In this document: in pieces, positions 18,547 to 29,870 of the stretch
Layout: every line of letters begins with the position of its first letter
Numbering within the stretch: position 1 is the first letter of the stretch
Assembly (NCBI GenBank): GCA_944381145.1
Contig: CALWJZ010000011.1
Span: 1-34,716, forward strand
DNA from: an uncultured Clostridia bacterium
GTDB lineage: Bacteria; Bacillota; Clostridia; Christensenellales; UBA1242
Direction: 5' to 3'
Length of the DNA: 34,716 nucleotides
Made by a program: the position numbers and the translations under genes
The notes under the pieces: generated by a model
What the model saw: only the letters and a program-made list of their open reading frames with translations
The model's database searches: none
Told to the model about the DNA's origin: nothing

Positions 18547-20343
18547 ATGTCCAAAAAAAAGAAAATAATTATAAGTTCGGTCGTTGTTGGAGTTGTTTTG
18601 CTTAGCATAATTCTCACAGTGATACTTGTTAACATCAAGAGATTTGATATTTCAGCACAAGATAGATTTATGTTTAACAATCACACAAAGATGGAAGTTA
18701 TTAGCATAGACGACAAATATACTCCCTATGGTGATGTTCGCAATAATGGAGTGCAAACAATTCATACAAGCACAGACTACAAATATGGACTATTTTCATA
18801 TGTGGAAAACAGAGTTATAGTTGATACCAAGTACGATCAAATTAATCATTTGAATACTAGCCTAAATAGCGAAAAAACATATTTCCAATTAATTGATGGA
18901 GCAAACAGTTCAAAAATACAAGTTGTTGATGAACATGGGAAAAATCTAGAATTTTTAGACTATAACGAATCTGACAATCAAACTTATTCATACATAAAAT
19001 CTAGAACAATAGAATTTGACGAAAAGAAGGGCAAAGTAAGGCTAGATATAGACAAAAAATATCATGACGAAAAAATAATTGTTAGCGACATTTCATTTAT
19101 AGAAGAAAAATATTTTAATGATGACTTATACTATGAAATTTGGGGACTTACTACTTCTGACGGAATAACATATGAAAATTTATATAGGATAAAAAAAGGC
19201 AAAAGAGAATTACTTCAAACCATTAATAACGAAATAGGCAATTCTGTAGAATGCAAAGATTTGGAACTTGAATTTTTAACTAACGGAACACCTTTATTTA
19301 TTGGCTTTAATTCTACATATTTTGAAAGCACAGTTAATTCATTGGAATACATTGTCTATGATATTAATTTCAATGAAAAAGGAAGGTCAGAACCTATTTC
19401 AGTAGAACTTTTATTTTCACATTTATCTAACTCATTTAGAATAGGTAATTATAATTTTATGCAATTTTTGATACCAACTGATGAATCAAAATTTGACTAT
19501 TCCGTAACAACAAATTCAGGTATAGAATATTACAATGTAAGGACATACAAACTAAACATAAAAAATTGCAAATTTGACCAAGTAAATTTTGATTATGTTG
19601 TAAACGGTGTTGTAGACATTTCAAATCTTGAAACAACACTTATAAATGCTAGTTTAATCAAAAATAAAAAATTAGAAGCATCACAAAACTTATTAATTAA
19701 TGATAGACTTCAAACCAAAGAAATTTCTTATCAATTCAATACATTAAAACAAATAAATGATGATTGTTATCTAGCCATTTATGAGTCTACAACTCAAGAC
19801 AAATATTATCTAATTGATGACAAATATAATTTAATTGCAAATTTAGAAAATTTTGAAAATATTTTTGCAACTAGCAATGCAATAATAATGCAAGATACAA
19901 ACTATCAATATGTTTGTAATTTAGAGGGTATTATAATCAAAAAATATCCTATCAATTCTATAACTAATATTTCTCATGAAAAATATTATTTAAGACGAGA
20001 AACTGTATTTGAAAATGGCGAAAATGTACAGAAATTTTATCTTGAACAATTAGGTCTTTCTAAAGACTTGCCGTTAATTGAGTATTCCGAAACAAATAAA
20101 TACAAAATGAATAATGAAGACTTTGAAAATATAAACATTGTTTTATTAGATGGGGCGACTTTGATAGTTGGTTGCAAACTAAATGCTTCAAACTATGATT
20201 ATTACTTTTACAATATTGAAGGAAATCTTTTACATACTCAAACAAACCTTACCACATCAAATCTTTCTCCTACCAAATTTTATTCAAATGATAATAATGT
20301 TGTAATTTCTTTTGGTGGTACCGCTTATCTTCTAGATAGATAA
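18547..20343 (+). CDS. Membrane-anchored extracytoplasmic protein of unknown function
   Basis: A 598-residue protein not recognised by family. It starts with a basic MSKKKK and one hydrophobic segment at about 8-30, with no lipobox or clear cleavage site, so a signal anchor is likely. The rest is outside the cell and rich in Asn, Tyr, Asp and Lys. It contains strings like YKYGLFSYVENRVIVDTKYDQI, reminiscent of WG repeats, and many alternating beta strands; a beta-propeller-like fold is possible. AAGGAG lies 13 nt before the ATG, somewhat far. It is divergent from the giant lipoprotein and followed by its own terminator. A role near the surface system is only suggested by location. Confidence 0.85.
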   Translation: MSKKKKIIISSVVVGVVLLSIILTVILVNIKRFDISAQDRFMFNNHTKMEVISIDDKYTPYGDVRNNGVQTIHTSTDYKYGLFSYVENRVIVDTKYDQINHLNTSLNSEKTYFQLIDGANSSKIQVVDEHGKNLEFLDYNESDNQTYSYIKSRTIEFDEKKGKVRLDIDKKYHDEKIIVSDISFIEEKYFNDDLYYEIWGLTTSDGITYENLYRIKKGKRELLQTINNEIGNSVECKDLELEFLTNGTPLFIGFNSTYFESTVNSLEYIVYDINFNEKGRSEPISVELLFSHLSNSFRIGNYNFMQFLIPTDESKFDYSVTTNSGIEYYNVRTYKLNIKNCKFDQVNFDYVVNGVVDISNLETTLINASLIKNKKLEASQNLLINDRLQTKEISYQFNTLKQINDDCYLAIYESTTQDKYYLIDDKYNLIANLENFENIFATSNAIIMQDTNYQYVCNLEGIIIKKYPINSITNISHEKYYLRRETVFENGENVQKFYLEQLGLSKDLPLIEYSETNKYKMNNEDFENINIVLLDGATLIVGCKLNASNYDYYFYNIEGNLLHTQTNLTTSNLSPTKFYSNDNNVVISFGGTAYLLDR

Positions 20344-20349
20344 AAAACA

Positions 20350-20383
20350 AAAACCCTATGAACAATCATAGGGTTTTTTATTT
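20350..20383. terminator. Bidirectional terminator
   Basis: AAACCCTATGA (20351-20361) and TCATAGGGTTT (20366-20376) form an 11-bp stem with an ACAA loop and T runs on both strands. It closes the 18547 gene and faces the 3' end of the rubrerythrin gene, about 80 nt from that stop. Confidence 0.88.
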
Positions 20384-20456
20384 ACAATTTATTTTACTCC
20401 AAAAAAAGATTAAGTTTTTGTAAATATTTGTAATATAAAAGATTAATCATTTAAAT

Positions 20457-21056
20457 TTAACTTCCCGAATTCATGTCAATAGGAATTTCTACATATCCTT
20501 GTGGCTTGTCGCAACTAGGACAAAAATCCCATGCTTTTTTGTCTGTATGCTCAAATCCACAATTACTACATTTCCACTTTATTGGCGTTGGACTTTTGTA
20601 CAATTTATTACCTTTCAATTTTTCATATAATTGCTCTAGCATTAATTTATGACAATTTTCTACACTACCTGCAAATAAAAATGATTTTGCTATATCTTTA
20701 TACCCCTCGTCTTCTGCAACTCTTGCAAAGTCAGGATACACATTTTCGCTTTGACTTAATTCTGCACCCATTGTATCTTTTATGCTCTCTAGCAATGTAC
20801 CTTTTGTAAAAGGATAGCCTCCACATATTTCTATGTTTTTTTGTTTAACAGAACAGTTGTCTGCTAGAAAATCATAAAATTTTTTTGCATGAGCCATTTC
20901 ATTTTTTGCATGAGTTTTGAATATTGTTTGCATATAAAAATATCCTTCGTCTTGCGCAAGTGTTGCCAAAAACTGATACCTAGCGCCATCTTGACACTCA
21001 CCAGCAAATGCTCTTGCTAGATTTTGTTTTGTTTTGCTTTCATCAAAATTTTCCAT
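20457..21056 (-). CDS. rbr: Rubrerythrin
   Basis: A 199-residue cytoplasmic peroxide-reducing protein of anaerobes. The N-terminal ferritin-like four-helix domain carries Glu20, Glu53 with His56 (ExxH), Glu99, and Glu133 with His136. The C-terminal rubredoxin-like domain binds iron through Cys163/Cys166 (WKCSNCG) and Cys179/Cys182 (FCPSC). Length matches the classical type. One oddity: three residues after Glu99, where the classical protein has the Glu that swaps with the His on one iron, this one has Gln102. AGGAG lies 6 nt before the ATG. It is monocistronic and divergent from serS. Promoter candidate is just upstream. Confidence 0.95.
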   Translation of the reverse strand: MENFDESKTKQNLARAFAGECQDGARYQFLATLAQDEGYFYMQTIFKTHAKNEMAHAKKFYDFLADNCSVKQKNIEICGGYPFTKGTLLESIKDTMGAELSQSENVYPDFARVAEDEGYKDIAKSFLFAGSVENCHKLMLEQLYEKLKGNKLYKSPTPIKWKCSNCGFEHTDKKAWDFCPSCDKPQGYVEIPIDMNSGS

Positions 21057-21080
21057 ATTATTCTCCTATTTTTTTTCTAA

Positions 21081-21109
21081 TTATTAACAAAAATCAAATT
21101 TATATTCAA
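21081..21109 (-). promoter_or_regulatory. Candidate promoter of rubrerythrin
   Basis: On the minus strand TTGAAT (21104-21109), 17 nt, TAATAA (21081-21086) preceded by TGT. The -10 is weak, and surrounding DNA is almost pure A/T, so chance matches are likely. Confidence 0.3.
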
Positions 21110-21172
21110 TTTTTAATAAGAAAAAAATTTTTTTAAAAAAATCATATTTAAAAAAATTAATTAATCATTTTA

Positions 21173-21200
21173 TTGACAAATAAAATTTTTGGCATATAAT
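21173..21200 (+). promoter_or_regulatory. Promoter of the serS T-box transcript
   Basis: Consensus TTGACA (21173-21178) and TATAAT (21195-21200) with a 16-nt spacer. This is the strongest sigma-A-type promoter in the window, starting the leader near 21207. Confidence 0.8.
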
Positions 21201-21224
21201 AAATATATAATTACAAATTTACAA

Positions 21225-21478
21225 AAAGTTTTAATCAATTCTTCTACCGATGACTTAGGCTAATGCAAATATATTTGTTATACAGAGAATTACTCAAAAA
21301 TTGGTGAAAGAGTAATTACAATGATTTGCACATCTACCTAACGAGATACTGACGAAAGTCAGACTATAATATCTAGTGAAGACAAGATATTTTGAGAGGA
21401 ACAAATAATTGTTCAACTAGAGTGGCACCGTGGATTTATTAATTCATCTCTAGGGATTATATCCTTAGAGATTTTTTG
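21225..21478 (+). promoter_or_regulatory. T-box riboswitch leader, serine-specific
   Basis: The T-box core AGAGTGGCACCGTGG is at 21419-21433, followed by a terminator hairpin. Stem I base is TTAGG (21255-21259) with CCTAA (21337-21341), then TGCAAAT (21264-21270) with ATTTGCA (21324-21330). The right side of the internal loop between these helices is CATCTA, placing UCU (21333-21335), a serine codon, in the specifier position. The UGGC of the T-box bulge pairs with GCCA, the 3' end expected of tRNA-Ser. A further hairpin CTGAC-GAAA-GTCAG lies at about 21349-21362. Uncharged tRNA-Ser should favour read-through into serS. Confidence 0.93.
21446..21478 (+). terminator. Regulated terminator of the T-box
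   Basis: ATCTCTAGGGAT (21446-21457) and ATCCTTAGAGAT (21461-21472) pair with one G-U wobble, followed by six or more T. It sits right after the T-box core, as expected for the terminator alternative. Confidence 0.88.
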
Positions 21479-21586
21479 TAATTTTGGTTTTTATATAAAA
21501 TTTATAGACATTATATGATGAAAATTGTCAATAAATAATCATTATTTGGCAAAAAATCATAAAAACAATGTCAAAAGGAGATAAAC

Positions 21587-22876
21587 ATGATAGACATCAA
21601 TTTAATAAGAACAAACCCCGATTTAGTTAAGCAAAACATAAAAAACAAATTTCAAGACCAAAAATTATCTAGCGTTGATGAAATTCTAAAATTGGACGAA
21701 GAAAATAGGAAATTGAAATCTCTTGGAGATAATTTAAGAGCAAAAAGAAACACATTGAGTGGGGAAATTGGGAAATTAGTACGAGAGAAAAAAATTGATG
21801 AAGTAAACAAAACCAAAGCAGAAGTCAATGAAATAAACGAAAAACTAAAACAAATTGAAAAAGAAGAAGAAATAATTTCTACCAAAATAAAAAACATTAT
21901 GATGACAATTCCTAATATTATAGACAAATCTGTACCTATAGGAAAAGACGATAGTCAAAATGTAGAGATTGAAAGATTTGGGGACGCAGTTGTTCCTAAT
22001 TTTGAAATTCCATATCATGCAGATATATTAGATAGTATAAATGGTTTAGACAAAGAAAGTGCAGGCAGAACAAGTGGAGCAGGTTTTTATTATTTAATGG
22101 GAGACGGAGCGAGAATTCATGAAGCAATGATTGCGTATGGAAGAGACTACATGTTTGAACAAGGCTTCACATATTGCATACCACCATTTATGATAAGAAG
22201 TGATGTTGTAAATGGAGTTATGAGTTTTGCAGAAATGGAAGCAATGATGTACAAAATTGAAGGCGAAGATTTGTTTTTGGTGGGAACAAGTGAACACAGT
22301 ATGATAGGCAAATTCAAAGAACAAATTATCAAAGAAAACGAACTCCCTATCACAATGACTTCTTACAGCCCTTGCTTTAGAAAAGAAGGTGGCGCACATG
22401 GTCTTGAAGAAAGAGGTTTATATCGTGTTCATCAATTTGAAAAACAAGAAATGATTGTTATATGTAAGCCAGAAGACAGCATGGATTGGTACAACAAAAT
22501 GTGGAAATACACTGTAGATATTTTTAGAAATCTAAACATACCAGTTCGAACACTTGAATGTTGTAGTGGAGATTTGGCAGACTTGAAAGTAAAATCTTGC
22601 GATGTTGAAGCATGGAGTCCTAGACAGAAAAAATACTTCGAAGTTGGCTCTTGTAGTACTCTAGGAGATGCCCAAAGTCGTAGGCTAGGAATAAGAATCA
22701 AAGGAGAAAAAGGTAATTATTATCCACATACACTAAACAATACAGTAATTGCAACGCCTAGAGCATTGATTGCATTTTTGGAAAACAATTTGCAGGAAGA
22801 CGGTTCAATTTTTATACCAGAACCTTTGCGTCCTTATATTGGTGGCAAGAGTATAATTACTCCAAAAAACAAATAA
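21587..22876 (+). CDS. serS: Seryl-tRNA synthetase (atypical active-site variant)
   Basis: A 429-residue class II aminoacyl-tRNA synthetase that charges tRNA-Ser. The N-terminal coiled-coil arm (about 30-105) that grips the long variable arm of tRNA-Ser is present. The serine-site TxE is GTSEH (233-237), motif 2 is CFRKEGGAHGLEERG (263-277), followed by LYRVHQFEK, and motif 3 is NNTVIATPRALIAFLEN (384-400). Common bacterial SerRS read GTAE(V), CFRSEAGSAG and NGSGLAVGRT at these places, so this is a diverged branch. It is the only serS visible here and is under T-box control, so probably the housekeeping enzyme. AAAGGAG precedes the ATG by 7 nt. Confidence 0.95.
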   Translation: MIDINLIRTNPDLVKQNIKNKFQDQKLSSVDEILKLDEENRKLKSLGDNLRAKRNTLSGEIGKLVREKKIDEVNKTKAEVNEINEKLKQIEKEEEIISTKIKNIMMTIPNIIDKSVPIGKDDSQNVEIERFGDAVVPNFEIPYHADILDSINGLDKESAGRTSGAGFYYLMGDGARIHEAMIAYGRDYMFEQGFTYCIPPFMIRSDVVNGVMSFAEMEAMMYKIEGEDLFLVGTSEHSMIGKFKEQIIKENELPITMTSYSPCFRKEGGAHGLEERGLYRVHQFEKQEMIVICKPEDSMDWYNKMWKYTVDIFRNLNIPVRTLECCSGDLADLKVKSCDVEAWSPRQKKYFEVGSCSTLGDAQSRRLGIRIKGEKGNYYPHTLNNTVIATPRALIAFLENNLQEDGSIFIPEPLRPYIGGKSIITPKNK

Positions 22877-22890
22877 TTTTAGATTTGTAT

Positions 22891-22929
22891 AAAAAAGAAG
22901 TAAATAGAAAACATTTACTTCTTTTTTAT
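22891..22929 (+). terminator. serS terminator
   Basis: AAAAAAGAAGTAAAT and ATTTACTTCTTTTTT form a 15-bp stem with a 7-nt loop, starting 14 nt after the serS stop. Confidence 0.88.
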
Positions 22930-23075
22930 ATTGCAATAGGTCAATTTTTATTATTTAAATTACTAAATAATAAATTTCGAATATTTCGTTAATTTAATTT
23001 ATTATACAAATTTATTACACATTATTTATAAATTTGTGGTAAACTAAAAAAAACAATAGAAATTTGTAGGGAAAA

Positions 23076-24917
23076 ATGGGAAAAAAGTTAATAAAAATTT
23101 TTGGTTTTTTAATACTTATATTATGTTCTTGTTTTACATTTTTTTCAGTAGAGCAAAACCAAACGTCAAGTGTTCTGGCTGACAATTTATATGTAAACAA
23201 ATTGAAAAATAGCGAAGAAGTTATAATTTCTAATACAAAACTTAGAAATGCTATTTGTAATCTTCTTGGCAAAACTTATGACAGCAAATTGTATAGCGAT
23301 GATTTTTTGAATCACGAAGATTACAAAGTAAACAAAATAATAGATGAAAATACAGGGATAGAAAAAATAAGCGCAAAAAAAACTTATCTTGATTTATCAA
23401 ATTCTGGCATTAATAATATAACTGAATTGTGTCAATTTGAGTTTCCCGAAACTCTTGTTGCCATTGACCTATCAAACAATCAAATTTCAAACAATGATTT
23501 AATTGATATTGCAAATTTTTTAACTTTGAACAAAAGCCAAAAAAATATAATTTTTAACGATAACGAATTACCTATCAACACCGATTTTGATACTCAAATA
23601 CTGAAAATTAATTTATCTTTCAATAACTTAGATTTAAATACAGTAGATTTAAACAATACAAAACTTATATTTGGAATACAAAATTTTAATAGTGATAATT
23701 ACATTTCAATTTATGATGATATCAAAAATGCCAAATATTATATAAGAGAAAGTGATAGTTTTTATTTAGCATTTAATTTTAAATATAATTATAATACTCT
23801 TACCTACAAATATAACACAATTTCCAATCTAATAAATTCAACTAGTTATGGCGAATACGAATTTGAAATTGCAAGTCCTATGGCTAGTGAAACGAGTTAT
23901 TTCAATGGGTTGTCTCATAAGAAAAATTGTGTGTATGTATCTGCAAATATAAAAAATGATTTCATAATTGAAAGAACTAGTATTTTCAATTTGCAACCAA
24001 CCGATATAGAAATCATTGGTTTGCTTGGAGATTATTCCATCAAAATTTTCAACGCTTCTACTAGTCAAGCAGGAATAAATTATTGTGCAATTCAATTAAC
24101 CTATAATAATTCTACAAAAAATCTAAGTTTGCCATTTGTTGTAGTCGATACTACTAAACCTACTATCAATTTATTAGGCTATAGCACAATGTATTGGCAA
24201 CAATTCAAATCTTTTGTAGACCCGGGTTATGAGGGTTGGGATAGTAATGACAATCTCACCAATTTTGTTGATGTTGATTATTCAAACTTAGATGTAACTC
24301 AAGTAGGAACGTATTATATAACCTACAATCTAAAAGACGCGTCAAACAATGTGGCAGAAACAGTTATTAGAACTGTAATTGTTCAAGAACAAGTATTGGA
24401 CACTATAACGATTAGATCTAATACTACAAATTTTGTAATAGGGCAAGAAATTTTATTGACAGTACAACCAAATGAAAATATCTCTATCGAAAATTATTCT
24501 AACTTAGTATATAACTGGTACATTAATGGGCAATTTTTCAAAAGTACAAATGGTGACAAAATTACAGGAAAAAGTTCTATAAGTCTTATTTTTGATACAA
24601 ACGAAAAAAGAGAAATCTCTGTAAAATTACAAGCAAAACAAACTGTAGATGGTATTGATATTGTTGTTAATAGTGAAAAATTTATAATTGAACCCAACTT
24701 CGCTATTGACCCTAATACAACAATTATAATTGCATGCGTTGTAGCAATTCTATTGATAATCACAACAATTATAATTATTACTTATACAAAATCTAAAAAA
24801 GCAAAAAGAAAAATCACAAAAAAAGTTACTAACACAAAATCTAATAATGATAGTATTCAAATAATTAGAGATTACAACCCTAATACAAACACCAAGGATA
24901 ATGACAAAAAATCATAA
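23076..24917 (+). CDS. LRR and DUF5011-type Ig surface protein with C-terminal membrane anchor
   Basis: A 613-residue exported protein. A signal peptide (1-36, hydrophobic core then SSVLA) is followed by leucine-rich-repeat-like segments at about 103-200 (LDLSNSGINNITEL, IDLSNNQISNNDL, INLSFNNLDLNTV). Residues 355-437 are a DUF5011/HYR-like domain: DTTKPTINLLG, then FVDPGYEGWDSND and VGTYYITYNLKDASNN. A second Ig-like region follows, then a transmembrane helix (about 548-570) and a basic, Asn/Lys-rich cytoplasmic tail. There is no LPXTG motif; anchoring is by the helix. Such architecture suits adhesion or cell-wall binding, as in internalin-like proteins, but a ligand cannot be named. AGGG 5 nt before the ATG is the ribosome site; no good promoter was found. 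Confidence 0.85.
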   Translation: MGKKLIKIFGFLILILCSCFTFFSVEQNQTSSVLADNLYVNKLKNSEEVIISNTKLRNAICNLLGKTYDSKLYSDDFLNHEDYKVNKIIDENTGIEKISAKKTYLDLSNSGINNITELCQFEFPETLVAIDLSNNQISNNDLIDIANFLTLNKSQKNIIFNDNELPINTDFDTQILKINLSFNNLDLNTVDLNNTKLIFGIQNFNSDNYISIYDDIKNAKYYIRESDSFYLAFNFKYNYNTLTYKYNTISNLINSTSYGEYEFEIASPMASETSYFNGLSHKKNCVYVSANIKNDFIIERTSIFNLQPTDIEIIGLLGDYSIKIFNASTSQAGINYCAIQLTYNNSTKNLSLPFVVVDTTKPTINLLGYSTMYWQQFKSFVDPGYEGWDSNDNLTNFVDVDYSNLDVTQVGTYYITYNLKDASNNVAETVIRTVIVQEQVLDTITIRSNTTNFVIGQEILLTVQPNENISIENYSNLVYNWYINGQFFKSTNGDKITGKSSISLIFDTNEKREISVKLQAKQTVDGIDIVVNSEKFIIEPNFAIDPNTTIIIACVVAILLIITTIIIITYTKSKKAKRKITKKVTNTKSNNDSIQIIRDYNPNTNTKDNDKKS

Positions 24918-25007
24918 CATTTTGTCAATTAAATAGCAATTATTGTTTAAAAGTACAAAGAAAAATTTTTAATAAACGCTTAATAAAGTCAATATAATCA
25001 ATAAAAA

Positions 25008-25077
25008 ACAAAAAAATACACCAAAAAAAATTGAAGCGACTTTGTATTCGCTTCAAAATATTATAAGGGTGTATTTT
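25008..25077. terminator. Composite bidirectional terminator between LRR gene and gyrA
   Basis: TTGAAGCGA (25031-25039) and TCGCTTCAA (25048-25056) form the inner hairpin, followed on the minus strand by eight T; this ends gyrA. Outer arms AAAATACACC and GGTGTATTTT can pair around it, giving a second T-run-flanked stem usable from the plus strand. Confidence 0.8.
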
Positions 25078-27651
25078 TTACATATCAGATTCTTTATCTT
25101 CTTCGTCCAAAGACAATTCTTGAGTATTTGAAATTTCTGTGTTTTCATCTGAATTATCAAATTTTTCTTCTTGTAATTCTTCTGCAAATTTTTCTTGTGA
25201 TTGTTCTGATTTTACAACTGCAACGCAAACTATTTTTGCATTGTCTTTGATTTTCATAACTCTAACGCCCTTGGTGTTTCTACCAATTTTGCTAATTTCT
25301 TTGCTTTCGACTCTTATAACAATACCGTCATCTGCTATAAGCATAATATCATCGTCATCTGCTACTTGTTTAAGATTAACTAGTTTTCCTGTAACTTCGT
25401 TGAATATTCCAGCCTTTATTCCTTTGCCATTTCTACCTTGCAATCTATATTCACTTTCGCTTGTTCTTTTGCCGAAACCGTTTTCGCTTATGGTCAACAT
25501 ATCTGAGTTAGGTTTAATAATTGTCATATCAACAATTACTTCATCTTGATTTAATTTCATGGCTTTTACGCCCATGGTATCCCTACCCATTTTTCTTACA
25601 TATTTTTCATTAAATCTTATACACTTACCTTCGCTACTAGCAATCAACACTTCGTCGTTACCACTTGTTAGATATACACTTATTAACTCGTCATTCTCAT
25701 TAAGTTTTATGGCAATTTTTCCACCTTTGCGAATATTTACAAATTCGCTTATTGGTGTTTTCTTGATAAGTCCTTGTTTGGTTGCCATTATTAAATTGCC
25801 CTCAGCATTTGGCTTGATAGGAATAATGGTGGTAATTCTTTCGTTTTTGTCCACTTGTAACAAATTGACCATTGCTCTACCTTTTGCTTGTTTTTGTGCT
25901 TCTGGCACTTCATATGCCTTGATAGTATATACTCTACCCTTTGTAGAGAAGCACAACAAGTCATCGTGGCTTGATGTTATATATATATTTTCTACGAAGT
26001 CTTCTTCTTTGGTTTTGTGAGCAATTACACCCATGCCACCCCTATGTTGACTCTTGTATTCACTTACAGGCATACGCTTGATATAGCCGTCATGAGTTAA
26101 GGTTAGAACAACTGTTTCTTTAGGTATTAAGTCTCCTATATCAATACTTGAATAGTCATAACTTATTTCTGTTTTTCTAGGCACTCCATATTTAGTTTTG
26201 ATTTCTATTAAATCACCTTTTATAATTTCAAGCACCCTGGCTTCACTTGACAATATTTCACGATATTCTTTTATTAAACCTTCAACTTCTTCAAGTTCGG
26301 CTTTCAATTTTTCTACCTCTAATCCTGTCAATTTTTGCAATCTCATATCAAGTATAGCGTTTGCTTGTTTTTCGTCTAACTCGAATAGTCTTGTAAGTCT
26401 TTCTATAGCATCTGTTTTGTCATTTGATAATTTAATTTGTCTTATTACTTCATCTATGTTTGCTTGAGCTATTACCAAACCTTTGAGAATGTGTTCTCTG
26501 GCTTCTGCTTTGTCAAGTTCAAACTTTGTTCTACGAGTAATTACTTCTTTTTGAAACGATAAATAATTGACCAAAATTTCTTTTAGGCTGAGTACTTTTG
26601 GAGTTCCGTTTACCAACGCTAAATTTATTGCACCAAATGATATTTGTAATTGAGTTAATTTGAATAGATTATTCAAGACAACTTGAGCATTTGCATCGCG
26701 TTTGACATCTATTACAATTCTCATACCTGTTCGGTCACTTTCTTCTCTAATATCGCTAATACCCTCAATTCTTTTTGCTTTGACCATATCAGCAATTTGA
26801 ATTATAAGTTTGGCTTTGTTTACTTGATAAGGAATTTCCGTTATAACTATTTTCTGTCTATCATGTTCTTCTTCAATATCTGTTTTTGCTCTAATAATAA
26901 ATGTACCCTTGCCCGTTTCGTACATTTGCTTAACGCCTTTGCCACCGATTACTATTCCTTTTGTTGGAAAATCTGGAGCAGGAATATATTGCATAAGTTC
27001 ATCTATTGTTATTTCAGGATTGTCAATTAGGGCTACTACACCATTAATTACTTCGCACAAATTGTGTGGTGCAATATTTGTTGCCATACCAACTGCAATT
27101 CCGTCACTACCATTAACAAGCAAATTTGGAAATCTACTTGGAAGTACGACTGGTTGCATTTCTCTACCGTCGAAATTTGGATAGAAATCAACAGTTTCTT
27201 GATTTATTCCATTAAGCATTTCTCCTGCAATTTTGCTAAGTCGTGCCTCTGTATAACGAGATGCTGCTGGTGGATCACCATCGACAGAACCAAAGTTTCC
27301 ATGTCCATCTACAAGAGGGCAGTTTATAGTGAAGTCTTGAGCAAGTCTAACAAGCGCGTTATAAATAGCACTATCACCATGTGGATGAAATTTACCCATA
27401 ACTTCACCGACAATAGTTGCACTCTTTCTAAAAGGTTTGTCATTATACAAGCCCAAATTATTACCCATGGCGTAAATAATTCTACGATGAACAGGTTTCA
27501 AACCGTCTCTTACATCAGGAATTGCTCGACTAACATTAACAGCCATAGCATACGCAATGAAAGACTTTTCAAGTTCTTCTTTGACCTTGACGTCCAAAAT
27601 TTTACTGGCGTCAATTTTGTCTAAAATTTTTTCAATTTCATCTCTCTCCAT
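25078..27651 (-). CDS. gyrA: DNA gyrase subunit A
   Basis: An 857-residue cytoplasmic topoisomerase subunit that breaks and rejoins DNA. The catalytic Tyr133 is in [10 protein letters not shown]. The quinolone-determining region reads [14 protein letters not shown]: Ser94 equals E. coli Ser83, but the position of E. coli Asp87 is Asn98. The C-terminal pinwheel repeats ([30 protein letters not shown]) are complete, with a GyrA-box-like [12 protein letters not shown]. The tail is acidic. A ParC identity is less likely given the GyrA-box-like segment and the adjacent gyrB. It begins 16 nt after the gyrB stop with AGGAG in the gap, so both are on one mRNA. Confidence 0.96.
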   Translation of the reverse strand: MERDEIEKILDKIDASKILDVKVKEELEKSFIAYAMAVNVSRAIPDVRDGLKPVHRRIIYAMGNNLGLYNDKPFRKSATIVGEVMGKFHPHGDSAIYNALVRLAQDFTINCPLVDGHGNFGSVDGDPPAASRYTEARLSKIAGEMLNGINQETVDFYPNFDGREMQPVVLPSRFPNLLVNGSDGIAVGMATNIAPHNLCEVINGVVALIDNPEITIDELMQYIPAPDFPTKGIVIGGKGVKQMYETGKGTFIIRAKTDIEEEHDRQKIVITEIPYQVNKAKLIIQIADMVKAKRIEGISDIREESDRTGMRIVIDVKRDANAQVVLNNLFKLTQLQISFGAINLALVNGTPKVLSLKEILVNYLSFQKEVITRRTKFELDKAEAREHILKGLVIAQANIDEVIRQIKLSNDKTDAIERLTRLFELDEKQANAILDMRLQKLTGLEVEKLKAELEEVEGLIKEYREILSSEARVLEIIKGDLIEIKTKYGVPRKTEISYDYSSIDIGDLIPKETVVLTLTHDGYIKRMPVSEYKSQHRGGMGVIAHKTKEEDFVENIYITSSHDDLLCFSTKGRVYTIKAYEVPEAQKQAKGRAMVNLLQVDKNERITTIIPIKPNAEGNLIMATKQGLIKKTPISEFVNIRKGGKIAIKLNENDELISVYLTSGNDEVLIASSEGKCIRFNEKYVRKMGRDTMGVKAMKLNQDEVIVDMTIIKPNSDMLTISENGFGKRTSESEYRLQGRNGKGIKAGIFNEVTGKLVNLKQVADDDDIMLIADDGIVIRVESKEISKIGRNTKGVRVMKIKDNAKIVCVAVVKSEQSQEKFAEELQEEKFDNSDENTEISNTQELSLDEEDKESDM

Positions 27652-27667
27652 GAATTTCTCCTAAAAA

Positions 27668-29611
<1,944 letters not shown>

Positions 29612-29642
29612 CTAAGCAAGTTTTATATAATTTTTCAAAACA

Positions 29643-29671
29643 ATTATATCACAAATTATGCCCATTTACAA
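29643..29671 (-). promoter_or_regulatory. Promoter of gyrB-gyrA
   Basis: On the minus strand TTGTAA (29666-29671), 17 nt, then consensus TATAAT (29643-29648) preceded by TGA. The start codon is about 46 nt downstream. Confidence 0.6.
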
Positions 29672-29813
29672 GCATAATTAATCGACTTCATATAATATAT
29701 TAATATAATATATTAAAGTATATATTTTGCTCACATAATCTGAAGACTTTCTTGAAAATTTTGTATTTCATAAAAGATATTTTCTAGAAATTTTATTAAA
29801 AAGTTTAAATTGT

Positions 29814-29842
29814 TTGTCGAAAAAACAATATAGTGTTACAAT
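29814..29842 (+). promoter_or_regulatory. Promoter of the alpha-oxoamine synthase gene
   Basis: TTGTCG (29814-29819), 17 nt, then TACAAT (29837-29842) with the extended TGT. The start codon at 29871 lies 28 nt downstream. Confidence 0.55.
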
Positions 29843-29870
29843 AGATTAATTAAATAATATGGAGACTTCT

